36,511 nucleotides of DNA from Thermoanaerobaculia bacterium (GTDB lineage Bacteria > Acidobacteriota > Thermoanaerobaculia > Multivoradales > J023). Position numbers and translations under genes: made by a program. Positions 1 through 8,188 of this stretch are shown here, piece by piece. The DNA lies in assembly GCA_028066595.1 (NCBI GenBank), contig JALCBJ010000068.1, positions 1-36,511 of the forward strand, given 5' to 3'. Positions within the stretch are counted from its first letter, which is position 1, and each line of letters begins with the position of its first letter. The notes beneath the pieces are model-generated. The model ran no database searches. It saw only the letters and a program-made list of their open reading frames with translations, and was not told where the DNA came from.

Positions 1-2345
1 AGGATCGCGTCGGCCTCGGTGCGCCAGGTTCGATAGCCTGGCCCCGCGATGAACTCCCCACCTTCGACGGGCAGACCCGCGTCGCGGACATGTTCGAACA
101 GTTGCCGTGCCTCGGTCCTCTCGTCGGTTCCGCTTTCCCCCTCTCGCTTTTCGTATCGGCTCCAGCTGATGCGGAAGGCTGTTCCTTGCTCGACCAACGA
201 CGCGACGTCCGGAGGCCGCGAAAAATAGAGTTTCGGGGACTGGAACGCAAAGCGACCGTAGAGCTCCGGCTTCTCAACGGCGATTGTCAACGCGGGCGCC
301 GCCTTGTCCTCCACGGTCCAAAGCGTACGGTGTCTCGCGTCGGGTCTGATGGGGTACGCGGCTTCGATTGCTGGAAGGAGTTCCTGACCCAGGAAGGTGA
401 GCGCGGACTCGCCCCAGCTTCCACCGACCCAGTTCTGCATCGGCACTAGTGCCACGATCGCCGCGTGTGAGCGGAGCTCGAACAGCCGGTCGAGAATCCC
501 GACGATTCTGCCGTGCTCGATCCACTGCGTTCCGTTAGGCATCACAATCAGCGCATAGCGCTCTTCGGGATCGAAACCTGCCGGCAGATAGACCTGCACC
601 GGAACGGAGGTGTCGTAGGCGGAGCTGCTCACCTCCAGAATCTCGAGCCTGCCCGTCTCGGTCGCCTCGTCGGTGACGAAGTCCGGATCGGCAAAGCCCG
701 CCAAAAGAACTTCCGACGTCTCTTCAAATCCCCCCGAACCGCGGTTCGGGTTGCGTGGGTCGACCCCGGCCTCGGCGAGGTCGACTTGAATGCGGTACTG
801 CCAGCGCCCGCCGATGACGGAAGGGTACGAGCGGACGAAGAGATCCGACCGGCCGACCCGCGTCATCGGGTCACCCCTCTCGGCATCGTTCATTTGCCCG
901 ATGATCGACACCGCCTCGGCCGGGCCAGCGTAAAAGAAGTGAACCCAGTCCGGCTCGACAATCGGAAACTCTGGGTGATCCACGAGAAACCTTCCGACTA
1001 GCTTGCCGGGGTCGGCCGCTTCTTCGATGCGCTGCATCCAAGCAGCGATGGCGCTCGAGGCGGGCCACGATGCGGCTTGCGTCGACTGTTCCGAACCTGC
1101 CGACGCACCCATTGCGACGCTCGCGATCTCCGTCCGGTTACGTACGAAAATGCGACCCGCCGCGAAGCTCGGGGCGGTGTAGCCTCCGTGATCCGAGACG
1201 TTCAGCGACGCTATTTCGCGGTAACCGGCGGGGTCGGCTCTGGCCAAGGTGAGCTGACCCCCAGTGCCGAGAACGACCAGGTAATCGTCGACACGAATGA
1301 TCCCTCGACCCTTGAGAGCACGCGTTTTCCAGACGGTCTCGCCGGTCGCAAGTTTCACGCAAGTCAAGAACGTTCCGCTGAAGCCGTACAGATGGTCGTC
1401 CACGACGACGGGAAGCGCGACGCTTCTCTTCAACGCTGTGCTACGCCAGATCTCGACAACCTCCGTCTCCTCCGGTTTTGCCTTAGTTTCGTAGAGCACA
1501 GCCGAGTCGGCGAACGTCAGCAGAATCCGCTCACCGAGCACTTGCAGCTGCGGATACGTCGGGTCGTATTGAGGCTCTTCGGAGTGGCGGTGGCTCCACT
1601 CCAGCCGCCCGCTCGCGGCGTCTAGCGCGACCAGGTCCTGCGACCCCGCGACGATCACCCGACGGCCGTCACCGCCGTCGGCGAGTACCGGTGTCGAGTA
1701 GCCGATACGGTCGGTCCCGAGAGACCAGACCAGCCGGCCGTCCTCGGGATCGAGACCGACGATCGAGTGTTCCTCGGCACCGACCGGCACTACCAGCACC
1801 CCCTTGGCCTCGAGCGGAATGGCAGCAAAACCGTAGAACGGATCGGAGGCGCCCCACTCGTCTTTCAAGTCCTTGCGCCACAGAATCGCTCCGCTGTCGG
1901 CCCCGAGAGCGAGAAGATCTCCGAACGGGCCGACGAAGTACACGTGGGAATCCGTCAGGGTTGCGGTCCCGATAGGCCCGTCGCTCGAGCCGTCGTGTCC
2001 CCGGTGGGTCGGACCGATGGGAGTTCTCCAGAGCTCCCGTCCATCGACGGCCGACCATGCAACAAGAACGTCGTTCGTTCCGTCCGAGAACGCGCTCACA
2101 GCCCGGCCGCCCGAAACGGTCACGCCGGAGTAGCCGGGGCCAATGACGTGCTTCCATTGCAGCTCGAGCTCGGCGGAATCCGCCAGGGTACCGAGACCCG
2201 TCGTACCGCCGTCATACCCGGGCCCTCGGAGGTTTCGCCAGTCTTTGGCTTGTGCCGGTATGGCGACCATCAGCAACGCGGCGAATAGAGTAGCTGTACC
2301 CGCGCGGGCTGCAGCCAAGAGACCGAGCGAGGTTTCCTGTTTCAT
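1..2345 (-). CDS. Secreted PQQ-like beta-propeller fused to a Fes-type esterase-like domain (partial, runs off window start)
   Basis: The frame stays open from the ATG at 2345 to the window edge, giving 781 codons without a stop. The N terminus has a hydrophobic signal-like segment ending near an AQA site (about residues 18-33). Residues 40-420 contain repeated blades of the type 'xDxxxGxxxW', typical of PQQ-like (quinoprotein-like) propellers; binding of PQQ itself is not shown. Residues 430-550 resemble the Ig-like N-terminal domain of enterochelin esterases (DPRNPN motif). From about 565 to the edge there is an alpha/beta-hydrolase of the esterase D/Fes type (VYLPAGFDPEERYALIVMPNG). At the nucleophile elbow, where family members have GxSxGG, this protein reads TLWTVEDKAAP. 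The usual GGH catalytic histidine stretch reads GPGYRTW. The esterase part is therefore probably catalytically dead. The start overlaps the upstream gene's stop as ATGA, so the two are translationally coupled. Confidence 0.85.
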   Translation of the reverse strand, partial: MKQETSLGLLAAARAGTATLFAALLMVAIPAQAKDWRNLRGPGYDGGTTGLGTLADSAELELQWKHVIGPGYSGVTVSGGRAVSAFSDGTNDVLVAWSAVDGRELWRTPIGPTHRGHDGSSDGPIGTATLTDSHVYFVGPFGDLLALGADSGAILWRKDLKDEWGASDPFYGFAAIPLEAKGVLVVPVGAEEHSIVGLDPEDGRLVWSLGTDRIGYSTPVLADGGDGRRVIVAGSQDLVALDAASGRLEWSHRHSEEPQYDPTYPQLQVLGERILLTFADSAVLYETKAKPEETEVVEIWRSTALKRSVALPVVVDDHLYGFSGTFLTCVKLATGETVWKTRALKGRGIIRVDDYLVVLGTGGQLTLARADPAGYREIASLNVSDHGGYTAPSFAAGRIFVRNRTEIASVAMGASAGSEQSTQAASWPASSAIAAWMQRIEEAADPGKLVGRFLVDHPEFPIVEPDWVHFFYAGPAEAVSIIGQMNDAERGDPMTRVGRSDLFVRSYPSVIGGRWQYRIQVDLAEAGVDPRNPNRGSGGFEETSEVLLAGFADPDFVTDEATETGRLEILEVSSSAYDTSVPVQVYLPAGFDPEERYALIVMPNGTQWIEHGRIVGILDRLFELRSHAAIVALVPMQNWVGGSWGESALTFLGQELLPAIEAAYPIRPDARHRTLWTVEDKAAPALTIAVEKPELYGRFAFQSPKLYFSRPPDVASLVEQGTAFRISWSRYEKREGESGTDERTEARQLFEHVRDAGLPVEGGEFIAGPGYRTWRTEADAI

Positions 2346-3238
2346 TCGTTTCCAGCCTTTGGGTTCAGTCCGGTGACCTGGACGAGATCGTTGCCATTCG
2401 CTCGGACTGTGAAGATCTGCATCGCACCATCCACCTCTTTGTGAATGGCGAGGCGCTGCGAATCCGGCGACCAGCTCGGCAGAAAGTTGGCCTCGCCAAC
2501 GTCGACCAGTGAACGGACATCACCGGAGTCAACGCTCAGTATATGGACCTTCCGCGACTGCGACCCTGCGGGAGTGTCCCGATTGGACATGAAAGCGACC
2601 AGTCTTCCGTCAGGTGACCAGGCCGCCAGGTAGTTGTCGGCCTGGTCGATCAAGAGCGCCTCAACGACCTTCGTGCTCGGATCGACTACCAGCAGATCCC
2701 AGTTGCCGTTTCGCGTAGAGTGAAAGCCGATGACACCCGACCGGTGGTTCCAGAACGGGACTCCGTCGCGTTCAGGATGTGTCGTGAGCCGTTGCAACGC
2801 ACCGGCCTCGGTCTGGAGGAAGATGTCGAAGCCGGCGCCGCGGTTGGATCGGAATGCGAAGCTCTTTCCATCGGCGCTCCAAAAGGGCACTCCGTCCTCC
2901 GACTCGTGATCGGTGAGGTTGACGAGTTCCGTGCCGTCCAGTCTGCACTTGTACGCCTCGGCGTTCCCGTCGTTGTGAGAGCGAAACCCGAGCCATTCTC
3001 CCGAAGGATGCCAGCTCGTGAAGTAGCCATCGTGAACACCTGGGGCCAAGACCTGTTCGACGCTGCCGGTCTCCAGATGCACTAACACCAGCGAATCTCC
3101 CGATTCGGATTTCTGAACGCAGGCGATCCTGTTCCCATCCGGAGACCACGCCGGAAACTGGCAGGATTCCGCGGCCCAGGCGGCTCCGGCCAGAGTCAGT
3201 AGGCCCACAAAGCCAGTGCTGATCATGTGCCGACTCAT
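2342..3238 (-). CDS. Secreted TolB-like WD40/PD40 beta-propeller protein
   Basis: This 298-residue protein starts with a signal peptide ending at AWA-AES (about residues 1-23). At least six PD40-type blades follow, each with an aromatic-SPDG-like core: FPAWSPDGNRIAC, FTSWHPSGEWLGF, VPFWSADGKSFAF, VPFWNHRSGVIGF, LAAWSPDGRLVAF and LPSWSPDSQRLAI. This is the propeller type found in TolB and in dipeptidyl-peptidase IV N-terminal domains, but no hydrolase domain follows, so the protein probably serves as a binding scaffold in the periplasm or outside the cell. Its stop overlaps the start of the downstream propeller-esterase gene by four bases, indicating one operon. It diverges from the winged-helix regulator at 3445, whose C-terminal domain also looks TolB-N-like, so this regulator may control the pair. 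The substrate is not evident. Confidence 0.85.
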   Translation of the reverse strand: MSRHMISTGFVGLLTLAGAAWAAESCQFPAWSPDGNRIACVQKSESGDSLVLVHLETGSVEQVLAPGVHDGYFTSWHPSGEWLGFRSHNDGNAEAYKCRLDGTELVNLTDHESEDGVPFWSADGKSFAFRSNRGAGFDIFLQTEAGALQRLTTHPERDGVPFWNHRSGVIGFHSTRNGNWDLLVVDPSTKVVEALLIDQADNYLAAWSPDGRLVAFMSNRDTPAGSQSRKVHILSVDSGDVRSLVDVGEANFLPSWSPDSQRLAIHKEVDGAMQIFTVRANGNDLVQVTGLNPKAGNE

Positions 3239-3329
3239 GGCTTGCTCCCAACGATCTGTGACGAGAGCACGCGCGCCTCTTGTCCCAACTCGACGTGCCG
3301 CGCACGCTTTCCAGATGTTTTCATTCCGC

Positions 3330-3365
3330 CATCAGCCCTCATGATCCCATCGACCCTCATGATCC
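3330..3365. repeat. Two tandem copies of an 18-bp repeat in the divergent promoter region
   Basis: Two adjacent 18-bp units (3330-3347 and 3348-3365) match at 16 positions and share the core CCCTCATGATCC. They lie between the divergent TolB-like gene and the winged-helix regulator gene. Tandem direct repeats with about 1.7 helical turns of period are typical binding sites for OmpR/ToxR-type winged helices, so this is a candidate operator for the adjacent regulator. That role is inferred from position and spacing only. Confidence 0.5.
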
Positions 3366-3444
3366 GTTCCTTCGGACTGCCTTAGAACCCAGGACCAGGA
3401 GCATCGTACGTTCTGCATAGGGGTAGCTACATGAGGAAGACCTG

Positions 3445-4245
3445 ATGGATCGGCGATTCAGATGCGATGACCGCACCGAAGAGTTTTGGGTCGGCCGTTT
3501 CAGCGTCCGACCGGACGAGGGCCTCATCATCGACGGCAGCCACTCGGTTCGGATCGAGCCACAGGTCATGGCGTTGCTCGCATACCTGGCGGACAACCCG
3601 GGCCGCGTAGTCTCGCGCGAAGAACTGCTACGCGAGGTGTGGAACGGCGCGGTGGTAACGGACGGAGCCATAACGCGTTGTGTCGCTGTGATCCGCCGCA
3701 CCCTGGACGCGCGACAGAGCGGCGATCCGATCCGGACGGTCCCGAAGCGGGGCTACCAATGGATCGGCTCCGAGAAGCCCATCTCGTCGTCGCTCTCCAA
3801 CACTCGATCGCCGCGAGTGCGCCGCGCGGCATGGGCAGCCGCCCTGCTCCTGACCATCATGGCGACCGGCATCGGTGTTTGGAGGCTCGAGCCGAGCGAA
3901 CAGCCGGTAGTCGTGGCGGTGGAAGGGTTCCTCGATCTGGACGAGATGGCCGAGCGGGAGCAGTGGGGTCGCTCGGTCACCGAAGAGCTGATTGCCGGGC
4001 TACACGCGTCGACGGACCTGACCGTGGTGACGGGCTCGCCGGACGTACCGGCTCCGGTTGTCGTCCTGACCGGCAGCGTGCGGCGCGAGGGCACCTTTGC
4101 ACGCGTCTTCAGCCAATTGACGGACACGAGGACGCAGGAGGTGATCAGCGCTCGGACATGCACGATTCCGGCAACCCCGCGGCTCGAGATCCAGGAGCAG
4201 TGGGCCGGCACCATCGTTCAGGGCATCGAAGCCCAGCTGAACTGA
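3445..4245 (+). CDS. ToxR/CadC-like membrane-bound winged-helix transcriptional regulator
   Basis: This 266-residue protein has an OmpR/PhoB-type winged helix at residues 15-108. It shows the features of Trans_reg_C domains: EPQVMALLAYLADNPGRVVSREELL, the recognition-helix region around DGAITRCVAVIRRTL, and the wing signature TVPKRGYQW. One transmembrane helix follows at about 128-148 (AAWAAALLLTIMATGIGVW). The C-terminal periplasmic domain, about 110 residues, resembles the TolB N-terminal/FlgO-like fold (VAVEGF, a LTGSVRREG strand, and a QLTDTRTQEVI strand). The layout matches CadC/ToxR regulators that bind DNA while anchored in the membrane. The ATG start has an AGGAAG ribosome-binding site eight bases upstream. 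It is divergent from the propeller genes and next to the tandem 18-bp repeats, its most likely target. The sensed signal is unknown. Confidence 0.88.
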   Translation: MDRRFRCDDRTEEFWVGRFSVRPDEGLIIDGSHSVRIEPQVMALLAYLADNPGRVVSREELLREVWNGAVVTDGAITRCVAVIRRTLDARQSGDPIRTVPKRGYQWIGSEKPISSSLSNTRSPRVRRAAWAAALLLTIMATGIGVWRLEPSEQPVVVAVEGFLDLDEMAEREQWGRSVTEELIAGLHASTDLTVVTGSPDVPAPVVVLTGSVRREGTFARVFSQLTDTRTQEVISARTCTIPATPRLEIQEQWAGTIVQGIEAQLN

Positions 4246-4568
4246 TCTCATGCGATCCTCCTTCTGTTGGCGGAGAACCTGGCGCAGAGGCAGCCTTCAG
4301 GCGCTCTGATTCCCGGAAGGTCCCAGCTTCCACGGGGAAGAAGTTCGGACACCGCAACGTGTCCGTTCTTCACCAACATAGAGGGATCTCGCAATAGGCG
4401 AGTGAGATGGTAGAGCTTGATCTAGCGAGTTCGAACCGTACTTGTTGCTGATTTGCGTCTGATCCGGAGTTCGAAACCGCTTGTTGACTGCCAGTCGACG
4501 GGGCTCTTTGCAGGCGAAAGGGGAGAGCCGAGGCGTTCGACGGTGCAGTTCGAGCTGGTGGAGAACGG
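4246..4568. other. Gene-poor interval between the ToxR-like and LysR genes
   Basis: This 323-bp interval holds no convincing gene. It carries one copy (4410-4479) of a degenerate 70-bp repeat also found at 6642 and 8576. The rest shows no recognisable feature beyond scattered short inverted repeats. Confidence 0.6.
4410..4479 (+). repeat. Degenerate 70-bp repeat, copy A (frameshifted)
   Basis: This copy shares the blocks GAGTTCGAACCG, GCTGAT and TGCGTCTGAT with copy B (6642-6711) and more weakly with copy C (8576-8645). Read in the frame that is open in the other copies it begins VELDLASSNR. It then has one extra base and hits a stop, so it looks like a decayed gene end. Confidence 0.55.
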
Positions 4569-5462
4569 CTAGCAGCTGGTAGCAGCTACTCCGCGCAAGA
4601 TGGACTCGAACGCAAGCGTGGCAGGTGACGGCGTTCGGCCGCGAACGAGCAACCGGTGTAGCGGTCGGCGAAGAGAGAAGTCCATCACGTCGACCACCTC
4701 GAGCATTCCCAGAGCGAGTTCGTTCCCGAGGGCGAGCCGCGAGACCCAGGCGATCCCGAGTCCTGCGGCCACTGCACGCTTCAGTGCTTCGCTGCTGCCG
4801 AGCGACATCGAAGGCGTCGGGTCGACGTCTTGGCGCACCAGGGCATTCTCCACGATGGCGCGCGTGCCGGATCCGGTCTCGCGAACTAACAGCGGATATT
4901 GCAGCGTATCGTTCAACGTCACCCGAGGCAGCCCGGTCAAGGCGTGGCCTGGAGGAGCGATCAGGCTCAGCTCATCTTCCTGGAAGATGGAGACGTCGAA
5001 GTCTTCCCCCGAGGCGAAGCCTTCGGTCAGCCCGATGTCCAAGGTCCCGTCGAGCAAGGCCTGCTGAATGCCTTCCGTATTGTCGATACGTAGGGAAAGC
5101 ACAAGTCCCGGATGCTGCAGCGCTACGTCGCCCATGACCTCCGGCAAGAGGTATGACCCGATGCTCGTGCTGGCGCCCACCGCCAGTCGTCCTTGGCGCA
5201 GCCCGAGAAAGTCCCGGATCGCTTCCTTGGTTTCCTCTTCTAGGTGGCCGATGCGCTGGGCGTACCGATAGAGAACTTCACCGACCGCGGTGAGGCGAGC
5301 ACCTCGGGGCAGACGATCAAAGAGCTTGGCACCGACTTGCCGTTCTAAAGCCGAGATCTGGGACGAGACCGCGGGCTGACTGATGTGGAGTGATCTGGCC
5401 GCCGCCGTGATGGTGCCGTGCTCGGCGACGGCGCGGAAAAGCGCCAGATGATTGCGGTTCAC
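4569..5462 (-). CDS. LysR-family transcriptional regulator
   Basis: With the GTG start at 5462 the protein is 297 residues, the usual LysR length. An open upstream extension to 5597 would add 45 atypical residues overlapping the divergent gene, so it was not used. The N-terminal winged HTH (about residues 4-62) is classic: LALFRAVAEHGTITAAARSL, ISQPAVSSQI, and LERQVGAKLFDR. The remainder is the two-lobed periplasmic-binding-protein-like effector domain (GRLAVGAS, DIGLTEG, VRETGSGTR, GLGIAWVSR). It is divergent from a YeiH/UPF0324 membrane protein. LysR regulators of the CysB/YeiE type commonly neighbour that family, and the LysR probably controls it and itself from the 75-bp shared promoter. 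The effector may be sulfur-related by family association, but that is inference. Confidence 0.92.
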   Translation of the reverse strand: MNRNHLALFRAVAEHGTITAAARSLHISQPAVSSQISALERQVGAKLFDRLPRGARLTAVGEVLYRYAQRIGHLEEETKEAIRDFLGLRQGRLAVGASTSIGSYLLPEVMGDVALQHPGLVLSLRIDNTEGIQQALLDGTLDIGLTEGFASGEDFDVSIFQEDELSLIAPPGHALTGLPRVTLNDTLQYPLLVRETGSGTRAIVENALVRQDVDPTPSMSLGSSEALKRAVAAGLGIAWVSRLALGNELALGMLEVVDVMDFSLRRPLHRLLVRGRTPSPATLAFESILRGVAATSC

Positions 5463-5471
5463 TGTATAAGT

Positions 5472-5497
5472 TTGATCTATGGGAAGTAGAAGATCAA
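5472..5497. promoter_or_regulatory. Inverted repeat, candidate LysR operator
   Basis: TTGATC (5472-5477) and GATCAA (5492-5497) form a perfect 6-bp inverted repeat separated by 14 bases. It lies in the short interval between the divergent LysR and YeiH-type genes. This size and position fit a LysR-type binding box; the assignment is inferred. Confidence 0.45.
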
Positions 5498-5537
5498 TGT
5501 CTTTTACTTTCCCTTTGGTGCTTCCTAGTCTCTGTCC

Positions 5538-6545
5538 ATGTCTGGAATGACTCCGTCTCGCAACGATCCCGCACCGTTCCCGGCCGCTACGGAGCAAGGT
5601 CCGGAAGCGGGTCGGTTCCTGCCGCTCGGTCTCCTTGCAGCTGGTTTGATGTTTTCAGTTTCTCCTTGGGCCTCGCCCGCCGTCGCTCTGGCCCTCGGCA
5701 TCGGGTTGAGCCTGGCAGTTCGCGCTTCTTGGCCGTCGCGGAAAGACCGTCTCTCAGGACCGCTGCTACGTACCGGGGTGGTCTTGCTCGGTTTTCGCAT
5801 GAGCTTCGGCGAGGTCGTAGCCACCGGATTCGACGGCTTGGTGGTGGCGGTCGTCACCATCATCGGCACGATGGGCCTGGGAGTGCTCGTCGGCCGGCGT
5901 CTCGGCGTCGGCCAGCGCGTTTCGACCTTGATCTCGGCCGGTACCGCCGTCTGTGGTGGATCGGCCATCGTCACGGTGGCGTCGGTCATCGGAGCGACGC
6001 ATAGCGAGATCGCGGTCGCGCTCGGCACGGTCTTCGTGCTCAATGCGGTGGCGCTGTACCTCTTTCCAGCACTGGGAGGGTGGCTCGGGCTGGAGCCAGA
6101 GGCGTTCGGCCTGTGGTCTGGAATCGCGATCCACGATCTCTCGTCGGTGGTAGGTGCGGCGTCTCAGTATGCCGAGCCGGCTCTACAGGTAGCCACCACG
6201 GTGAAACTGTCGCGAACCCTGTGGATCGTGCCATTGGTACTGGCGTTGAGTCTCCGGACCCACAGGGCGGGAAGGGGAGAGGGACGACCACGCCTCAAGG
6301 TCCCATATTTCGTGCTGCTCTTCTTGCTCGCGTCCCTCAGCCGGGACTGGGTGCCCGGCGTCGCGGAATTCTCGCCCGTTCTGGGTCAGCTCGCGACCGC
6401 CTTGTTGACCGCGGCTCTCTTCGTCATCGGCACAGAGATCCGGGTCGAGTCGCTGCGCCAAGTCGGATGGCGGCCGATGGCCCAAGGCCTGGCCGTCTGG
6501 GTGTTTATTTCGATCGCCGCGCTGGTCGCGGTAGCGCTGGGCTGA
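5538..6545 (+). CDS. YeiH/UPF0324-family (DUF698) putative sulfate exporter
   Basis: This 335-residue integral membrane protein has about ten hydrophobic helices. Family signatures are present: GVVLLGFRMS, the central GTAVCGGSAIVTVASVIGA loop, and GIAIHDLSSVVGAA, followed by IGTEIRVESLRQVGWRP near the end. The length equals that of typical members. The family is annotated as putative sulfate exporters (PSE), but the substrate is not firmly established in general, so the transport role is family-based. The ATG at 5538 is chosen as the first start after the divergent LysR promoter. The pairing with a LysR gene is widespread for this family and supports regulated expression of the transporter. 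It is followed after six bases by a small ORF that may be a gene remnant. Confidence 0.9.
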   Translation: MSGMTPSRNDPAPFPAATEQGPEAGRFLPLGLLAAGLMFSVSPWASPAVALALGIGLSLAVRASWPSRKDRLSGPLLRTGVVLLGFRMSFGEVVATGFDGLVVAVVTIIGTMGLGVLVGRRLGVGQRVSTLISAGTAVCGGSAIVTVASVIGATHSEIAVALGTVFVLNAVALYLFPALGGWLGLEPEAFGLWSGIAIHDLSSVVGAASQYAEPALQVATTVKLSRTLWIVPLVLALSLRTHRAGRGEGRPRLKVPYFVLLFLLASLSRDWVPGVAEFSPVLGQLATALLTAALFVIGTEIRVESLRQVGWRPMAQGLAVWVFISIAALVAVALG

Positions 6546-6551
6546 CCTGTG

Positions 6552-6719
6552 GTGATCGAGTTCAACAGAACCGCCCTGAGCAGTCTCGAACTGCTCGCTG
6601 AACAACCTATCCAGGGGAACTATGAAGCCAAAGCAAGAGTGGTTGAGCTCCAACTGCCGAGTTCGAACCGAATCATCGCTGATCTGCGTCTGATCTGGGA
6701 GTTTGCTACCGCTCCATAG
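6552..6719 (+). CDS. Possible 55-residue protein ending in the dispersed repeat
   Basis: A GTG-initiated frame of 55 codons begins six bases after the YeiH-type gene. Its second half is copy B of the dispersed repeat (PSSNRIIADLRLIWEFA). Copy C at 8576 encodes a similar end (VNSNQIRTDLRLTRQFA) and stops at the equivalent place, which suggests the reading frame was once translated. There is no good ribosome-binding site and no recognised domain. It may be a real small gene or the decayed end of a mobile or toxin-type gene. Confidence 0.25.
   Translation: MIEFNRTALSSLELLAEQPIQGNYEAKARVVELQLPSSNRIIADLRLIWEFATAP
6642..6711 (+). repeat. Degenerate 70-bp repeat, copy B
   Basis: This is the second copy of the element at 4410 and 8576. 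It shares GAGTTCGAACCG, CGCTGATCTGCGTCTGAT and GGGAGTTT-like blocks with copy A. It is open in the frame described for the 6552-6719 ORF. Confidence 0.55.
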
Positions 6720-7058
6720 CTGCCACTTGTGCAGGTTCCGAAGGGCGACTGCAAACGAATTCCCACAGAGCAAATCGTCCGTCTAGCTCCTGCAGCCGGT
6801 CGAGTAACGGCCAACCGGTCAGAGCACGGCGCGCAGAGCGAGCCGCTCGGTGGGTCGGCCTGCCAGCCGACCCGCGAGAGCAAACTGCCCCATAGCTGGT
6901 CAGCTATGGAACCTCCTAGCAGCTGCCATCGTGAGATCTCAGATTCGCTGTTCTCCCAGCGCGCAACCCCTCTCCCTACTTCGATGACTGCTGCCGAGTT
7001 GGAGCAGTACTGTCGAGACTGAATCAGGACGCGATGTGTAGTTGATTCTCTGCTTCGG
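6720..7058. other. Structured non-coding interval
   Basis: No supported gene lies here. Two hairpins stand close together. GGGTCGGC/GCCGACCC (6852-6859 and 6866-6873) has a 6-base loop, and CCATAGCT/AGCTATGG (6890-6897 and 6902-6909) has a 4-base loop. They could belong to a small RNA or a decayed element. A 97-codon frame at 6729-7022 has no ribosome-binding site or recognisable composition and is not called. Confidence 0.4.
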
Positions 7059-7622
7059 CTAGATCGGCTCGTTGCTGAGACCTGTTACGGTCGTTAGACG
7101 GAGCGACAAGGCCACTAGCGGCATTAACGAGAGGACAGTCGCCAGGCTGATGAGCGTTAGATCACCCTGCCAGCCGTATCGATCGATCAGCGCTGCCAAG
7201 TCGTCGAGGAGAAGTTTCTCTCGAATGTTCACTGAAATCATGCCAAGAACGAAGAAGTAAAAGACTGCACCGGATGCGATTCGAGCAGTAGACATCGATC
7301 CAACCTCGTATCCCTGCCAGAGACTGACCCTCGCCTGCTGAAGGACCTCACACGATGCGTAGACAAGGAGAGTCATCGTCCCGAAGTAGACGAGGAAAAC
7401 GGAGCCGAGTTCCAGCAGCCCGAGGAACAGGTGCCAGGATTCCAGGACCGACCCAGGTAGCCAGGAGGAGGTGCTGAAGTGCCCGACGACGGCGTCTGAA
7501 GCGTCGACGAGTTGCGGAGCGAGACTTCCGATCCAGAAGTTCGCCAGGAGCAAGATCGTTAGCGTAGCGAGAGCAAAGTAGCTTTCGAACCAGCGGCGGA
7601 GCGTCAACTTCGATGGCAGCAT
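7059..7622 (-). CDS. Small four-helix integral membrane protein of unknown function
   Basis: This 187-residue protein has four predicted membrane segments: about 15-35 (FALATLTILLLANFWIGSL), 63-90 (WHLFLGLLELGSVFLVYFGTMTLL), 112-131 (ASGAVFYFFVLGMISV) and 156-178 (LISLATVLSLMPLVALSL). The first extracytoplasmic loop is about 30 residues. No family was recognised. The ATG start is well supported by an AAGGAGGAAGAG ribosome-binding stretch directly upstream. The gene stands alone, with gene-poor sequence on both sides. A set of alternating CCATAGT/ACTATGG motifs lies just upstream and may regulate it. Nothing points to a specific function. Confidence 0.7.
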   Translation of the reverse strand: MLPSKLTLRRWFESYFALATLTILLLANFWIGSLAPQLVDASDAVVGHFSTSSWLPGSVLESWHLFLGLLELGSVFLVYFGTMTLLVYASCEVLQQARVSLWQGYEVGSMSTARIASGAVFYFFVLGMISVNIREKLLLDDLAALIDRYGWQGDLTLISLATVLSLMPLVALSLRLTTVTGLSNEPI

Positions 7623-7677
7623 CTCTTCCTCCTTGAGCAGTGACCGGCGTGCGAACTACGCTAGTGTGGGCCCGCCT

Positions 7678-7735
7678 ATTCGGCCATAGTCCGAATGCGC
7701 GACTAGGAACTATGGGCGACCTCTCGGGCCATAGT
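7678..7735. promoter_or_regulatory. Cluster of CCATAGT/ACTATGG motifs upstream of the small membrane protein
   Basis: CCATAGT occurs at 7684-7690 and 7729-7735, with its inverse ACTATGG between them at 7709-7715. The first copy sits in the loop of a small hairpin (ATTCGG/CCGAAT, 7678-7696). The cluster lies 56-113 bases upstream of the divergently read start at 7622, which suits operator sites. The role is inferred. Confidence 0.35.
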
Positions 7736-8188
7736 GTCCGCCCGAGCGGCACGGCCGAAGAGACCCTCTGGCTCGGGCGCCGCTGATAGTGCCGAGCCGC
7801 TCAGCTCATGAATGAGATGAGGACGCATTGCGGATTGCATTGCGGGTGGCCGAGTTGGGTCGGGCCAGCCGGGATCGGCAACGTGCGCGCGAGCGGGACG
7901 GAGGGATCGAGCTCTGGCGGCTCTTCCTTGGGCCGGTACTTGAGTCTTTGGGCGCATTCCCAGCTGACGCTGGGGTCGGGCTTTCCACTGCATCTCCTCG
8001 CACGCTGCGCGTGCTGTGGGGATTCCGCTTCAATCTTTTGCGTTGAAGCCGAGGACTTTCGAGCGGGTCGGTTTGTGGTCACATGGTCGCACTAGTAGAG
8101 AAGGCGAGCAAGCGAGAGACCGTTACTGTGGGGTAATAGCAGAGCTTGGCTGGGTTGGGACCGTTCGTCCTTCTTCGCGCCGCCCCGG
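7736..8188. other. Interval without supported genes
   Basis: Several overlapping frames exist on both strands, but none has a convincing ribosome-binding site, domain or composition. No RNA gene or mobile element is recognised here. Confidence 0.5.

Noticed and set aside
5463..5597. N-terminal extension of the LysR gene to 5597
   Set aside because: It would overlap the divergent YeiH-type coding start and precede the conserved LysR N terminus by 45 atypical residues.
6729..7022. 97-codon plus-strand frame
   Set aside because: It has no ribosome-binding site, low-complexity composition and no recognisable domain, and it overlaps strong hairpins.
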